DNA of 36,352 nt from Deltaproteobacteria bacterium (GTDB lineage: Bacteria; Myxococcota_A; Polyangia; JAAYKL01). Under the pieces are notes generated by a model. It had not been told where the DNA came from, did not search any database, and saw only the letters and a program-made list of their open reading frames with translations. Position numbers and translations under genes: made by a program. Shown piece by piece: positions 26,313 through 35,191 of the stretch (positions are counted from its first letter, which is position 1; every line of letters begins with the position of its first letter). Where the stretch lies: the NCBI GenBank assembly GCA_016937015.1, contig JAFGWT010000524.1, forward strand, positions 1 through 36,352, in the 5' to 3' direction.

Positions 26313-29300
26313 TCAATTCATCGTACATGCTGACAAAGGAACGAAATCCCTGCTATTTCGATTGGTATCGATGCTGTTGCCAATGCGCCGATAACATTGC
26401 GCGGAATAATTGGCAAGAGGAGCCCCGTCCACAAATGCGGTCTGCGATGAGGTGTCTGTGTCGCTGCGTTCAGGCGGTTTTACGCCGCCCACCTGCAATT
26501 CGTCCATGGCTGTATAATTACAAATTAGGCGAATTCTGAAATCATCTTCAATATCAAATTCGGATACACTTGAATTGTCCGACACCGTTACCATTGGGGC
26601 GCTGGATGGCGCAACATAAACGCGTCCGTTATCGGGGACGATGCCTGAAAGTGCCTGCTCGGTCATCATCACCGGATTGAGACTCGCCGGATCGAGTCGC
26701 TGCAGCCAGCACCCGTCCATGGAAGCGCCCGGCTCCATCCGCAATTCAATAAACGGATTGGCGGCCGCCAGACTGACCTGCTGAATGATTGCTGGAGATC
26801 TCACGTTGAGCGCATAATATCCAATCGTTCCCATTGCTGCGCGAATTGTCATTTCTGAAAAATCAGCAGCGTCGACGTACAGTGTTGGGTCCGGAGACCC
26901 GGCCGTACCGTCGACCGTGTCCACATCACAGTTTTTATCCTGACACAGCGCCAGTGACACATCGGGAGTTACGCGGGGACTGTCATTGAGGGTTCGGGCA
27001 GATACGCTGACCGCCAATCTGCAATTCTCACTGGCTGGCAGCATTTCAAAGGAATCCGCTTCGTTGGCCAGCATGATTTCATCGACCGTAAGCCATGGTG
27101 TCTGGCACAAATCAATTCCCTCATCAGGAAGTGCCAGAGGTGTTGTTTTGATCATGGTCACCGTGTATGGTTCGCTATTGTTCCCCCAGACCCTGAACAC
27201 GTCATCGGCAAAGGCAAACAGCACGCCATCCTGCGAAGATGAAACGGCAACGGAACGGTTGTCCAATTCATCTCTGGAGGTTAGCAACTCAAGGGGCGCG
27301 CTCCTGTATTGTTCAGTGGCGGTATAGCTTCCGCGGATCTGTATCAGTGATTTTTCCGACGGCGGAAAAAGGAAATATCCGCGAATCAGCTTTCGTCCGC
27401 CGTCGATCGCCTGATAGGATACTTCATCCTTGCCTTCCTCATCCACGGGAACGGTAACGCGATTTTCGGGTGAATTCGCCCTGTCTTCATCATGTATTTT
27501 CCAGAAGCCGACAATGGCACCGTCACTGGCCGACACACTGACCGGCACTCCCGGATAAATCTGGTCTGATGGCAGGTCCAGGGTGTGGGCAAAATCAGCT
27601 GTCATGCGAACGGACGTGCCACCCTCTTCGGAAACATTTTCAATTCGTGCATAGACACCAGGGTCCAGTGGGTGGAGTTCAGACACCATGCTGCCCATGG
27701 CCGGGGCGTCTTCTCCGTCCCATATGGCGGCGCTCATTTCGATATTGAGATCTTCGACATTGGTTCCGCCGGGGGCAATATATTCCCGGTTCAAGGTGGC
27801 AGTGAGTGAATCGTCTTCCACACCGTCTTCATTTTCTGCAATAATTTTGACCGGAATCACGAATCGTTCGCCATTGAGAAAGGCGGCAACGCCAATCCAG
27901 CCCCCTGGTCCCTCCTCCTCCAGGGAGAAGAATATTGAGAAGTAATTTCTGTTTCTGGGAAAATTATAACGCTCGATACTCACGCCAATATTGTGAAACA
28001 CCGACAGCGCCAGCGGCGGATTGCTAAAGGTGTTGGGGAGTGGCACTGAAATTTTTCCCAGTCCCACCCGCCGATAAATGTAAGGAGAGCCTATCGTGCT
28101 CATGATTGGCTGCTCCCGCTTAATTCCCCTGATATTCACCGCTGCCTGCTGCCCATCGGGGTTTACAAAATAAAATGTTTTCAATCCGGCAATGGCCGCA
28201 GGGGAAATATCAAGATCCATCACTGCAACAGGCGCCAGGCGCAGGGTTCCGTTATTGTTGACTTCGACCGTATCGTAGGTCAGATTCGCAATTTTCATGG
28301 ATGGATCTGACAGCAATATTTGGGTGGATTCATTGAGAACCATGCTCAGCTCACCTTTAAACACGATGCGGGCTGATGACCTGCCAAGCCAGACAACATC
28401 CGGATCAGCGGTGACATGCGCCGTGGAATCATGGGCGGGATCGACCCTGAACCATAGCTGACTGGTTCCATTTTCTGACAACCTGGTTTCACCGTTTACC
28501 TGAAGTGCGGATGGCCCTGTGGGCGCATCGAATGCCGGGGCAAAATTGGTAATCTGCAATTGCCCGGGCGTTGTGATCGCGTCCGTTACATATCCGGGGA
28601 TGGCATCGATACCCACACCGCTGCGCGGCATCGAAAAAATGGAGATGTTATCCCGGCTGTTAAAATGTGTATTCTGAAGGTTCAAAATCATCCATCGATA
28701 CGAATAATTCTGGCGCGCATTGGGTTCGGTCGTCTGAGAAGTCTCAAGAGCGCGAAATGCCTCACCCCCGATGTCACGAACCAGCACGTGGCTGTGAATC
28801 TCCCTGTCGCCATTTGAAAATGTGAGTTCGAAGTCATTATGAACCTGAGCGCCATCCGCCACAATGCCGAGAATCCAATGGTTGGATGACGCGTGAACTT
28901 CGCTGGCAATAATGGCGCCAGGGGTCGACGAGGTCACGCGCCATGTGTCATCCAGTGTTGCGCCAATCATTTTTGCGACAACAGATTGAGGCTGACACTT
29001 GCTCTTCAGGCACTCGTCATCCCCCGGTGCGCAGTTATTTCTGACGCACACCACGTCCGCGGGGTCACAGGTCGGCAGGGTGCAATTGTCTATCATGGGA
29101 GGCCAGAATCGCACCATTGCGTCGCTGAAATCCGATGGCACAACAGTAATTGACGCGTAAGTCGTCTCTGAACCGGTTTTAATCGCCAAAGCCGTAGGGC
29201 CAGGAAATGCGCTGTCGTCCACGGTCAGTGCACAGACCGCTGTGTCAACGAGTGTGGTAGTGATTTGACAATTTCCCACATGAACACCGGGATTTTCCGG

Positions 29301-30209
29301 CACGGCTACTGAAAACCAGTCGGCGTCATTGGATTGCGCGCCAATAAAGGAAATGTTTTTCCCTTCCAGACCGATATTGAGGACGTTTGGAGGATCTCCC
29401 GCCGAAGGCTTTTTCACCCGGCGTGGGGTGACCATAACACTGGCGGAATTATCGGGTTCTATATTCAGCTTTCCGGAATACACCCGGGGAGAGTCCACAA
29501 AATAGACATCAATCGTTCTTGATGATTCGCCAATCGCCAGAGCCAAATCCGAAACGGTAAATTTTGCACGCATCTCAGGGGGGGCGTCAGAGTCTGGGTC
29601 TTCATAAAAATAAACATCGTCAACTGTTATTTTTACGGTGTCAGGATAGAAAATAACACTGCTGGGGATGTGGGGGGGCGACGATATGCGCCCGTCCGCA
29701 TCGCGCAAACTAATGACCACTTCCTCCTTTTCATCCCCTGCATTCAGGGTCGGTGGATTGAAAATCAGCTCGCTGGCGGTTTGGTTTGCACCCACATAAA
29801 ACCGGGCGGGAATCGCCTGTTTCCGGGTGCACGCAAATGTCATTTTGTAGTAGCCTTCCTCAATATTCTCCCCAATGTTCAAACGCATTGAAATGCTGTC
29901 GGGGCCCACGTGTTCCAACGAATCAAACGTGATGTCCGAAATGGGTTTGTTCGAGTTGTCCTTTGTAAAAACAAAGCGCTCCTGCAATTGAAAAACAGGA
30001 AGGTCTGTCCACTTATCCAGGGAATCGCAGGCGCTGAAGTCGGTGCCGCTGCGGGACAGCTTCATCAGTATTTCGGATCCGCGATAGACCGTCGCGGGAT
30101 ACAGTTCGCCGTTTTTTTTGGCGCGAATGTCGGCTGGTGGCTCGCAGGCAATACAAAGTGCAGTCAATACACATATTTGCAATGTTCTCAAAGCTCTGCT
30201 TGCAACCAT
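26313..30209 (-). CDS. Giant beta-rich lipoprotein of unknown function
   Basis: A 1298-residue predicted lipoprotein (lipobox LCIAC, Cys22) that I cannot assign to a family. It appears to be a string of immunoglobulin-like or bacterial surface beta domains. Segments of the type VMVTPRRVKKPSAG, LDISPAAIAGLKTFYFVNPDGQ and TLNREYIAPGGTNVEDL look like repeated domain starts. At about residues 374-403 there is a regular cysteine array, C-x4-C-x6-C-x4-C-x6-C-x4-C, i.e. a 12-residue unit. The C-terminal 250 residues contain several more Cys. There is no catalytic motif that I can see. ATG 30209 has AGGA seven bases upstream. It is divergent to the zinc-protein/yicC/gmk genes across 98 bases that contain a perfect palindrome. 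It could be an adhesin or a structural surface protein. Confidence 0.75.
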   Translation of the reverse strand: MVASRALRTLQICVLTALCIACEPPADIRAKKNGELYPATVYRGSEILMKLSRSGTDFSACDSLDKWTDLPVFQLQERFVFTKDNSNKPISDITFDSLEHVGPDSISMRLNIGENIEEGYYKMTFACTRKQAIPARFYVGANQTASELIFNPPTLNAGDEKEEVVISLRDADGRISSPPHIPSSVIFYPDTVKITVDDVYFYEDPDSDAPPEMRAKFTVSDLALAIGESSRTIDVYFVDSPRVYSGKLNIEPDNSASVMVTPRRVKKPSAGDPPNVLNIGLEGKNISFIGAQSNDADWFSVAVPENPGVHVGNCQITTTLVDTAVCALTVDDSAFPGPTALAIKTGSETTYASITVVPSDFSDAMVRFWPPMIDNCTLPTCDPADVVCVRNNCAPGDDECLKSKCQPQSVVAKMIGATLDDTWRVTSSTPGAIIASEVHASSNHWILGIVADGAQVHNDFELTFSNGDREIHSHVLVRDIGGEAFRALETSQTTEPNARQNYSYRWMILNLQNTHFNSRDNISIFSMPRSGVGIDAIPGYVTDAITTPGQLQITNFAPAFDAPTGPSALQVNGETRLSENGTSQLWFRVDPAHDSTAHVTADPDVVWLGRSSARIVFKGELSMVLNESTQILLSDPSMKIANLTYDTVEVNNNGTLRLAPVAVMDLDISPAAIAGLKTFYFVNPDGQQAAVNIRGIKREQPIMSTIGSPYIYRRVGLGKISVPLPNTFSNPPLALSVFHNIGVSIERYNFPRNRNYFSIFFSLEEEGPGGWIGVAAFLNGERFVIPVKIIAENEDGVEDDSLTATLNREYIAPGGTNVEDLNIEMSAAIWDGEDAPAMGSMVSELHPLDPGVYARIENVSEEGGTSVRMTADFAHTLDLPSDQIYPGVPVSVSASDGAIVGFWKIHDEDRANSPENRVTVPVDEEGKDEVSYQAIDGGRKLIRGYFLFPPSEKSLIQIRGSYTATEQYRSAPLELLTSRDELDNRSVAVSSSQDGVLFAFADDVFRVWGNNSEPYTVTMIKTTPLALPDEGIDLCQTPWLTVDEIMLANEADSFEMLPASENCRLAVSVSARTLNDSPRVTPDVSLALCQDKNCDVDTVDGTAGSPDPTLYVDAADFSEMTIRAAMGTIGYYALNVRSPAIIQQVSLAAANPFIELRMEPGASMDGCWLQRLDPASLNPVMMTEQALSGIVPDNGRVYVAPSSAPMVTVSDNSSVSEFDIEDDFRIRLICNYTAMDELQVGGVKPPERSDTDTSSQTAFVDGAPLANYSAQCYRRIGNSIDTNRNSRDFVPLSACTMN

Positions 30210-30251
30210 AAAATTTCCTGTTATTCTCCTGCTGAAGAACTGGTGGTCATG

Positions 30252-30271
30252 CCGGTACCGGTGACACCGGT
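30252..30271. promoter_or_regulatory. Overlapping palindromes in a divergent intergenic region
   Basis: CCGGTACCGG (30252-30261) overlaps ACCGGTGACACCGGT (30257-30271), the latter a perfect 7-1-7 inverted repeat. They lie 43-62 bases upstream of the giant lipoprotein's ATG and 37-56 bases upstream of the zinc protein's ATG. This is a plausible operator or a short hairpin. No bound factor can be named. Confidence 0.4.
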
Positions 30272-30307
30272 TTGAACTGTTATAACATTAATATCAAGGG
30301 GTTGTTA

Positions 30308-30613
30308 ATGTACATTCCAAAAATTGAAGAACGACACCACTTTTGCTTTAAATGTGGCCAGGAAATCGATTTCGATCGAATCAAAATGGCACGGACTGAT
30401 ACCTGTCCGCACTGTGCACATGATTTGCACTGCTGCAGAAACTGCGAGTACTGGGATCCGGGATACCACAACCAATGCCGGGAACGAATCACGGAATATA
30501 TCTCCGATAGGGAATCGGCCAACTACTGCAGCCATTTTACGTTTAAAAACGGAAAGCCGGAAACTGACAGCACTGACGACGCCAAAGCCAAACTGAACGC
30601 GCTTTTCAAGTAG
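30308..30613 (+). CDS. Small Cys-rich zinc-binding protein
   Basis: A 101-residue cytoplasmic protein with a CFKCG knuckle (about residues 13-17) paired with CPHC, then HCCRNCEYWDPGYHNQC and a late NYCSHF. At least two structural zinc sites are likely. I recall similar small proteins annotated as hypothetical in deltaproteobacterial genomes, with no function known. The start is ATG 30308, with AAGGGG seven bases upstream; an earlier in-frame ATG lacks this. It stands 25 bases before yicC and is on the same strand, so it is probably co-transcribed with yicC and gmk. An RNA- or ribosome-related role is possible but unproven. Confidence 0.8.
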   Translation: MYIPKIEERHHFCFKCGQEIDFDRIKMARTDTCPHCAHDLHCCRNCEYWDPGYHNQCRERITEYISDRESANYCSHFTFKNGKPETDSTDDAKAKLNALFK

Positions 30614-30638
30614 TTTCAACCACAGGAACCATACACCT

Positions 30639-31508
30639 ATGCGAAGCATGACCGGATTTGGCCGGGGTGACGCCTCAGCCGCGGAAGCGCACATTGTCGT
30701 TGAAATAAAAACGGTGAATCATCGCTTTTTGGAGATTCGTTCCAGGATACCGGCGGAACTTGGCGATATGGAGCAGGTGCTTGAACGGCAGGTGCGCAAT
30801 CGCCTGAGCCGGGGATATTGCACCATTCATCTGACAGTTGAGCACAGCGATTCCGGTCGGACCCGAATTGACGAAAAAGCGCTTGTTGGACATATCGCGC
30901 AGCTTCAGGAAATAGCGAAACGAACAGCGGTTTCCGTGGACTCACTGCTGCCGATACTGGCCAGCGCTCCTGACCTATATGAGTTATCCAGGGCAGGTGC
31001 GTCGGATTCCATTCGGGCGGCGTGTATCCAGGCGTGTGACAGCGCCCTGGGGCAACTGATAGGCATGCGAGAGTCTGAAGGCGCCCATATGACCACTGAT
31101 ATTCGCCAGCGAATGGATACCATTGCCCAGTTGAACAGTCAGATTGAGGTGCATGCCACGGCCCACGAAAAACTCATTTTCGACAAATATCATCAAAAAA
31201 TTTCTGAGATGCTGGCAACAGTGTCCGCCACCGAAACCAGCCGCATTGAAACCGAAGCGGCGATTTTTGCTGAGAAGGCGGACATTAACGAAGAGGTAAA
31301 TCGTCTGCACAGTCATATCAACCAGATGCGAAGCGTATTCGATGAAGTTGAGCCGATTGGCAGACGGATGGATTTTCTGGTTCAGGAAATGGGGCGCGAA
31401 GCCAATACCATTGCGTCAAAAGCGGTCCTTTCCGAAATCACTCACATGGTGGTTGCCATTAAAGGTGAACTGGAAAAAATACGGGAATTGGTTCAGAATA
31501 TTGAATAA
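30639..31508 (+). CDS. yicC: YicC/YloC family endoribonuclease
   Basis: A 289-residue protein of the YicC family, whose E. coli and Bacillus members are reported to be Mn-dependent endoribonucleases in RNA decay. The N-terminal domain starts MRSMTGFGRG and VEIKTVNHRFLEIRSRIP, the family hallmark. The C-terminal domain contains EEVNRLHSHINQM and the signature GRRMDFLVQEMGREANTIASKA near residues 240-262. Length is standard. ATG 30639 has AGGAA upstream. It precedes gmk by 33 bases, the widespread yicC-gmk order. Confidence 0.95.
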   Translation: MRSMTGFGRGDASAAEAHIVVEIKTVNHRFLEIRSRIPAELGDMEQVLERQVRNRLSRGYCTIHLTVEHSDSGRTRIDEKALVGHIAQLQEIAKRTAVSVDSLLPILASAPDLYELSRAGASDSIRAACIQACDSALGQLIGMRESEGAHMTTDIRQRMDTIAQLNSQIEVHATAHEKLIFDKYHQKISEMLATVSATETSRIETEAAIFAEKADINEEVNRLHSHINQMRSVFDEVEPIGRRMDFLVQEMGREANTIASKAVLSEITHMVVAIKGELEKIRELVQNIE

Positions 31509-31541
31509 CCAGTAAGTAACCAGTAACTTTCCGGAGTATTT

Positions 31542-32150
31542 ATGACAACACATAAACCGCTGTTAATCATTGTGTCCTCCCCTTCCGGCGCGGGCAAAAC
31601 AACGTTGTGCAAACGGTTGCTTGCCGAATTTTCAGACATTCGCTTTTCAATTTCGCATACCACACGGGTGCCCAGACCCAACGAAGTGGATGGCAGGGAC
31701 TACATATTCACCGACAAGGCCACATTCGATAAGATGGTCGATGAGGAACAGTTTGTTGAGTGGGCGCATGTTCACGGCAATCGATATGGCACGTCGCTTG
31801 GTGAGATTCGTTCCGCCGCTGCCCAGCGGGTGGATTTGATATTCGATGTGGACTACCAGGGGGCGAGACAAATCAAGTCCAATTACCCGGACGCCGTTGG
31901 TATATTTATACTGCCCCCTTCAATCGATGAGCTGAAACTGCGGCTCAACGCACGGGGAACCGAAACGCCCGAATCCCTGGAGCGGCGTTTCAAGGCAGCG
32001 CTCGGCGAAATCGCCCATTACGACGAATTTGATTATCTGCTGGTCAATGACAATGTGGACCATGCATATGACCGGCTGCGGTCCATTCTGCTGGCAGAAA
32101 GAATTCGCATCGCAAGAAGCAGTGATGCGGCTCGAAAACTGCTGGAGTGA
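31542..32150 (+). CDS. gmk: Guanylate kinase
   Basis: Phosphorylates GMP to GDP with ATP in the cytoplasm; an essential nucleotide salvage and supply step. The 202-residue protein is full length. Seen are the P-loop SSPSGAGKTTL (residues about 11-21), the GMP-binding SHTTRVPRPNEVDGRDY, FVEWAHVHGNRYGTS, the Walker-B-like LIFDVDYQGARQIK and the lid Arg-rich RLNARGTETPESLERR. ATG 31542 has GGAG five bases upstream. It is the last gene of the zinc-protein/yicC/gmk unit and is followed 18 bases later by a hairpin with a T-rich tail. Confidence 0.97.
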   Translation: MTTHKPLLIIVSSPSGAGKTTLCKRLLAEFSDIRFSISHTTRVPRPNEVDGRDYIFTDKATFDKMVDEEQFVEWAHVHGNRYGTSLGEIRSAAAQRVDLIFDVDYQGARQIKSNYPDAVGIFILPPSIDELKLRLNARGTETPESLERRFKAALGEIAHYDEFDYLLVNDNVDHAYDRLRSILLAERIRIARSSDAARKLLE

Positions 32151-32168
32151 GTCTATAAATAAAATATT

Positions 32169-32200
32169 TATGCCACTTTGGGCATATTATTGTTTGTGTT
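32169..32200 (+). terminator. Likely terminator of the yicC-gmk unit
   Basis: TATGCC, six bases, GGCATA forms a 6-bp stem 18 bases after the gmk stop. It is followed by a T-rich stretch (TTATTGTTTGTGTTT). The stem is short and the T-run interrupted, so it is of moderate strength. Confidence 0.5.
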
Positions 32201-32360
32201 TATTTATTTCCGAATCCTGACCAGCCAATCCGAAAACAGCTTGCCATTTTACTTCTTGAGTAAATTTATTTAATTATTTCAGGTGATTATACATAAAAAA
32301 TGCCACAAGCACTCTAAAAAAAGACTGGGCCTGGTGTTGGGGTCACCAAAGGGATAACAT

Positions 32361-32376
32361 TGGCATCGCTTTTGCT
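32361..32376 (+). promoter_or_regulatory. Sigma-54 (-24/-12) type promoter
   Basis: TGGCATCGCTTTTGCT matches the RpoN consensus TGGCACGNNNNTTGCW at all conserved positions except two. It has the required GG and GC exactly ten bases apart (32362-32363 and 32374-32375). It faces the 37-residue gene starting at 32452 and then the HDOD gene. A leader of about 60-65 bases would result. An NtrC-type activator is encoded in the window, but its connection is unproven. Confidence 0.65.
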
Positions 32377-32451
32377 GTTATATGTTGCGTGACTCAAAAC
32401 TCAAAATTGCCACATCGATTAAGTCAGTTAATAAATGGAAAGGATTCTGCG

Positions 32452-32565
32452 ATGAGAAAAGTAAATGCACAGGCATCCCATGACGTACTGGTGGGCCCTC
32501 CCGGTCTGTTCTTTTTTGCAAGTGTTGCGGTACCCGTACTCCTGATTATGATTCGTTTGATCTAA
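32452..32565 (+). CDS. 37-residue single-helix membrane peptide
   Basis: Starts MRKVNAQASHDVLVGPPG and continues into a hydrophobic helix of about 18 residues (19-35: LFFFASVAVPVLLIMIR), ending RLI. ATG 32452 is preceded by AAAGGA at seven bases, a good ribosome binding site, and lies about 75 bases downstream of the sigma-54-type promoter. The 10-mer GTTAATAAAT flanks the gene on both sides (32427-32436 and 32570-32579). The positive N-terminal end and short helix suit a small inner-membrane regulator or toxin-like peptide, but no family is recognised. The 105-base gap to the HDOD gene would allow co-transcription. Small size makes coding status uncertain. Confidence 0.5.
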   Translation: MRKVNAQASHDVLVGPPGLFFFASVAVPVLLIMIRLI

Positions 32566-32685
32566 ACCCGTTAATAAATTCAACACATCGTCGATAATGA
32601 TATTGAGGCAATGGTCCAATCACGAAGGGGTTTTTTTGTATGCTGCCGAACCGAATAATTTACCTGAAGATTGAAAAAAAAGCTG

Positions 32686-33900
32686 ATGCTGATTGCAATT
32701 GAAGAAATTGAAGCCGGCATGAGAACGGCCAAAAGCGTGATGAATCAACGGGGACAGATTCTTCTGCCTAAAGACACTGAATTAAATGACAAACTTATTC
32801 AGGGACTTCGTTCCTGGTCCATTCGTTTTGTGGATGTGCAGCAATCGGAAGACGGAGATGTCACAGACCTGACAGATGAACAGCTGCTGATGCTCGAAGA
32901 TTCCCTGGTTCGCACATATTCACAGAGTGAAACCAACGACGAAAATCCCCTCTTCCGCCTGCTCAGAGAGCTTTACCGGGATTATCTGGAGACTGACCAT
33001 AACGCGCTGAGTGCTGAAGCGAACGTAGTCTCCAATGAACCATTGCCCGCAGAAAAATGGATGACTGTCCCCCACCTGATTCAGAACGCCAAATTCCAGG
33101 TGACTATCCCGGAAATAAGGCATCGGCTGAGCGAAGAGATGAATCGCCCTGAAATATCCGTGACGCGAATCGGCGAATGGCTGTCCCGGGACCCCGTTTT
33201 GAGCGCCATGATAATCAGGATGTCAAATACGGTCTGGTATGGGGTGAGCCATCGGGCCAACACGGTGTCCAGAGCAGTCTCGGTGATTGGGTATGAGGAT
33301 GTGAAAAAATTTGTGCAGGATACAGCTGTTGCCAGCCGGTTTTCCGAGTCAGACGACATAGCGGCAACGCCTTACAGCTTCTGGATTCACAGTTATGCCA
33401 CGTCGGTATTTACACAGATTATTGGGTCGCATCTGAAATACCCGGACCTGGAACAGCTGACCCAGCTTGGCCTGCTCCACGATATGGGCAAGCTGCTTTT
33501 GTATATGCAGGTTCCCCAGTTGTATAGCGATATTTGCCGATTTGCGTGGCAAAGCAAAACACCGACTTTAAAGCTTGAGAGACGATATTTGGGGTTTTAT
33601 CACAATATGCTGACAATGGAGTTGCTCAAGCACTGGAACTTTACAAAGGCGAGTCAGGATACGGTTTATTTTCATCACACCCCTGAAAACGCAACCCACA
33701 AAAAAGAAGCGTATACGCTGCATCTGGCGGACGCATTGGCCAATGCCATGGGATTCAGTGTACAGAAGCACTGCGTTCACCCGGCGATTGCGCCAAATAT
33801 CCTCGCTGAGTTGCAACTAAAGGAAAAATTTCTGGCGGGGATCATTGCCGAGGCGCAACAGCAGATTGTTACAGTGATGAGAGAATTGGGAATTCAGTAG
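32686..33900 (+). CDS. HDOD-domain signalling protein
   Basis: A cytoplasmic protein of about 404 residues. The N-terminal 50 residues (IEEIEAGMRTAKSVMNQRGQILLPKDTELNDKLIQGL) resemble the small domain found before HD-GYP and HDOD modules. A charged linker follows. An HDOD domain occupies about 130-340, with SVTRIGEWLSRDPVLSAMIIRMSNTVWYG, SRAVSVIGYEDVKKFVQ and a retained LLHDMGKLLLY. HDOD proteins take part in motility, chemotaxis and stress signalling, usually without known catalytic activity. Starts ATG 32686 or TTG 32671; neither has a strong ribosome binding site. It lies between the sigma-54-promoted small gene and the flagellins, which fits a link to motility. Confidence 0.85.
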   Translation: MLIAIEEIEAGMRTAKSVMNQRGQILLPKDTELNDKLIQGLRSWSIRFVDVQQSEDGDVTDLTDEQLLMLEDSLVRTYSQSETNDENPLFRLLRELYRDYLETDHNALSAEANVVSNEPLPAEKWMTVPHLIQNAKFQVTIPEIRHRLSEEMNRPEISVTRIGEWLSRDPVLSAMIIRMSNTVWYGVSHRANTVSRAVSVIGYEDVKKFVQDTAVASRFSESDDIAATPYSFWIHSYATSVFTQIIGSHLKYPDLEQLTQLGLLHDMGKLLLYMQVPQLYSDICRFAWQSKTPTLKLERRYLGFYHNMLTMELLKHWNFTKASQDTVYFHHTPENATHKKEAYTLHLADALANAMGFSVQKHCVHPAIAPNILAELQLKEKFLAGIIAEAQQQIVTVMRELGIQ

Positions 33901-34315
33901 GCAGACTGGATCGATTCGGATTGCGCCTGATTGTGTTTACAGACAGAACCTGAAGGGAATCGGCAGGACGGAAAGCCCTATTGCACTCATATAAATCCCG
34001 AATAGGTCTGGCATTTGCCATAAACCCATCCCACCTGGAGACCAACACGCTTTAATATTTTTTTAGGACTGCCGGGACCGGCAAAAAAACAAACTCCGAA
34101 ATCTCAATACCTGCCTGCGGATACAACGGACACCAGGTCTTCTCCATACCAGACAGCCAACAGGAACATCCAGGGTTGAATCAACTTTGTCCAGACAGGA
34201 TGAGATGGTTCGGTAATCTGTTTTCAAAGAGCGATTCATCCAGGTGACGAAAAGCGATGCCCCTTCCGGGTAATTCCGGGCAGAAACCCCGGAAGGAGCG
34301 ATGCCTTAATCATGC
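33901..34315. other. Intergenic region between HDOD gene and first flagellin
   Basis: These 415 bases hold no credible gene. They contain an inverted repeat TGGCATTTGCCA (34009-34020), and a perfect TGCCGG-GA-CCGGCA hairpin (34070-34083) flanked by a T-run on its left and an A-run on its right. The flagellin terminator candidate lies near the right end. The HDOD and flagellin genes converge here. Confidence 0.7.
34262..34296 (-). terminator. Candidate terminator of the downstream flagellin gene
   Basis: CCTTCCGGG, a 17-base loop, CCCGGAAGG: a perfect 9-bp stem 20 bases beyond the flagellin stop on the minus strand. The 8-mer GCGATGCC flanks it as a direct repeat. The T-run after the hairpin on the minus strand is only four bases, so termination strength is uncertain. 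Confidence 0.45.
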
Positions 34316-35140
34316 CTAGATGAGGCTTAACGCCATGGACGGGATTTGGTTGGCCTGCGCCATAACCGCTGTACCCGCCTGCATCAGAATCTGTGACCGG
34401 GTCATGCTGACCGATTCTTCCGCCACATCCACGTCTCTGATTCGGCTGTTGGATGCGGACAGGTTCTCGCGTGTGGTTGCAAGGTTGCGCACCGTGCTCG
34501 CAAGTCTGTTCTGGACCGCACCGAGTTTACCGCGCTGCTCCGACAGGGAAGTGATTGCATCATCAATTGTGCCAAGTGCCGTTCTGGCGCCGGAAGCGGT
34601 TGAGATACTGGCGGAAGCCACATTTAATCCGCTCGCTTCGGTGGTTACCTTGGTGAGCTCAACCGTGATCTGGCTGTTGGTATCATTGGCATGACCAACC
34701 TGCAGGGTGACGGAGGTCGCACCATTGAGCAGGTTTGTTCCGTTGAATTCGGTTGAATTGGCGATTCGATCGATTTCAGAAGTCAGTTGTTCAAATTCGT
34801 TGTTCAAAAATCCTTTCTGGTCTGAATCGGTGGTGCCGTTGGCGGCCTGAACAGCCAGCTCGCGCATACGAATCAACATGCCGCTGATTTCGTCCATGGC
34901 GCCTTCTGCGGTCTGCACCAGCGAAATACCATCGTTCGCGTTGCGTTCCGCCTGGCCCAGTCCGCGAATCTGCGCTTTCATTTTTTCGCTGATGGCCAGA
35001 CCGGCGGCGTCGTCTTTCGCAGCGGTAATCCGCTGACCGGAGGACAGGCGGGCCATGCTGGTCGAAAGAGAGGAGCTCGTGTTGTTCAGGTTCCGTTGGG
35101 CATTGATTGCCATTGTGTTGGTGTTAATTACCATTCCCAT
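34316..35140 (-). CDS. fliC: Flagellin, minimal form (copy 1)
   Basis: A 274-residue filament protein. The N-terminal D0/D1 half is clear: [56 protein letters not shown]. The C-terminal D1/D0 half includes [32 protein letters not shown] and the end PSMALSLI. The centre (about 140-190) is only a short variable link, so the outer D2/D3 domains are absent, as in many short bacterial flagellins. There is no cleavable signal peptide, since export is through the flagellar apparatus. ATG 35140 has AAGGAG seven bases upstream. A near-identical paralogue lies 189 bases upstream on the same strand. The leader contains the conserved hairpin at 35192-35207. Confidence 0.96.
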   Translation of the reverse strand: MGMVINTNTMAINAQRNLNNTSSSLSTSMARLSSGQRITAAKDDAAGLAISEKMKAQIRGLGQAERNANDGISLVQTAEGAMDEISGMLIRMRELAVQAANGTTDSDQKGFLNNEFEQLTSEIDRIANSTEFNGTNLLNGATSVTLQVGHANDTNSQITVELTKVTTEASGLNVASASISTASGARTALGTIDDAITSLSEQRGKLGAVQNRLASTVRNLATTRENLSASNSRIRDVDVAEESVSMTRSQILMQAGTAVMAQANQIPSMALSLI

Positions 35141-35191
35141 AATGTTTCTCCTTACATGGAACCGGGACCGACAACAGCGTCGGCGATCCGG

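Larger units (their letters stand above)
32151..32451. other. AT-rich intergenic region after gmk
   Basis: This 301-base stretch is visibly more AT-rich than its neighbours. It holds the gmk terminator-like hairpin, a TGGTG/CACCA hairpin (32332-32348), a sigma-54-type promoter (32361-32376) and a tandem ACTCAAA repeat just before a small gene. No long reading frame is present. Confidence 0.7.

Noticed and set aside
34200-34247. A 15-codon frame starting ATGAGATGGTTC
   Set aside because: Too short, with no separate ribosome binding site and no supporting context.
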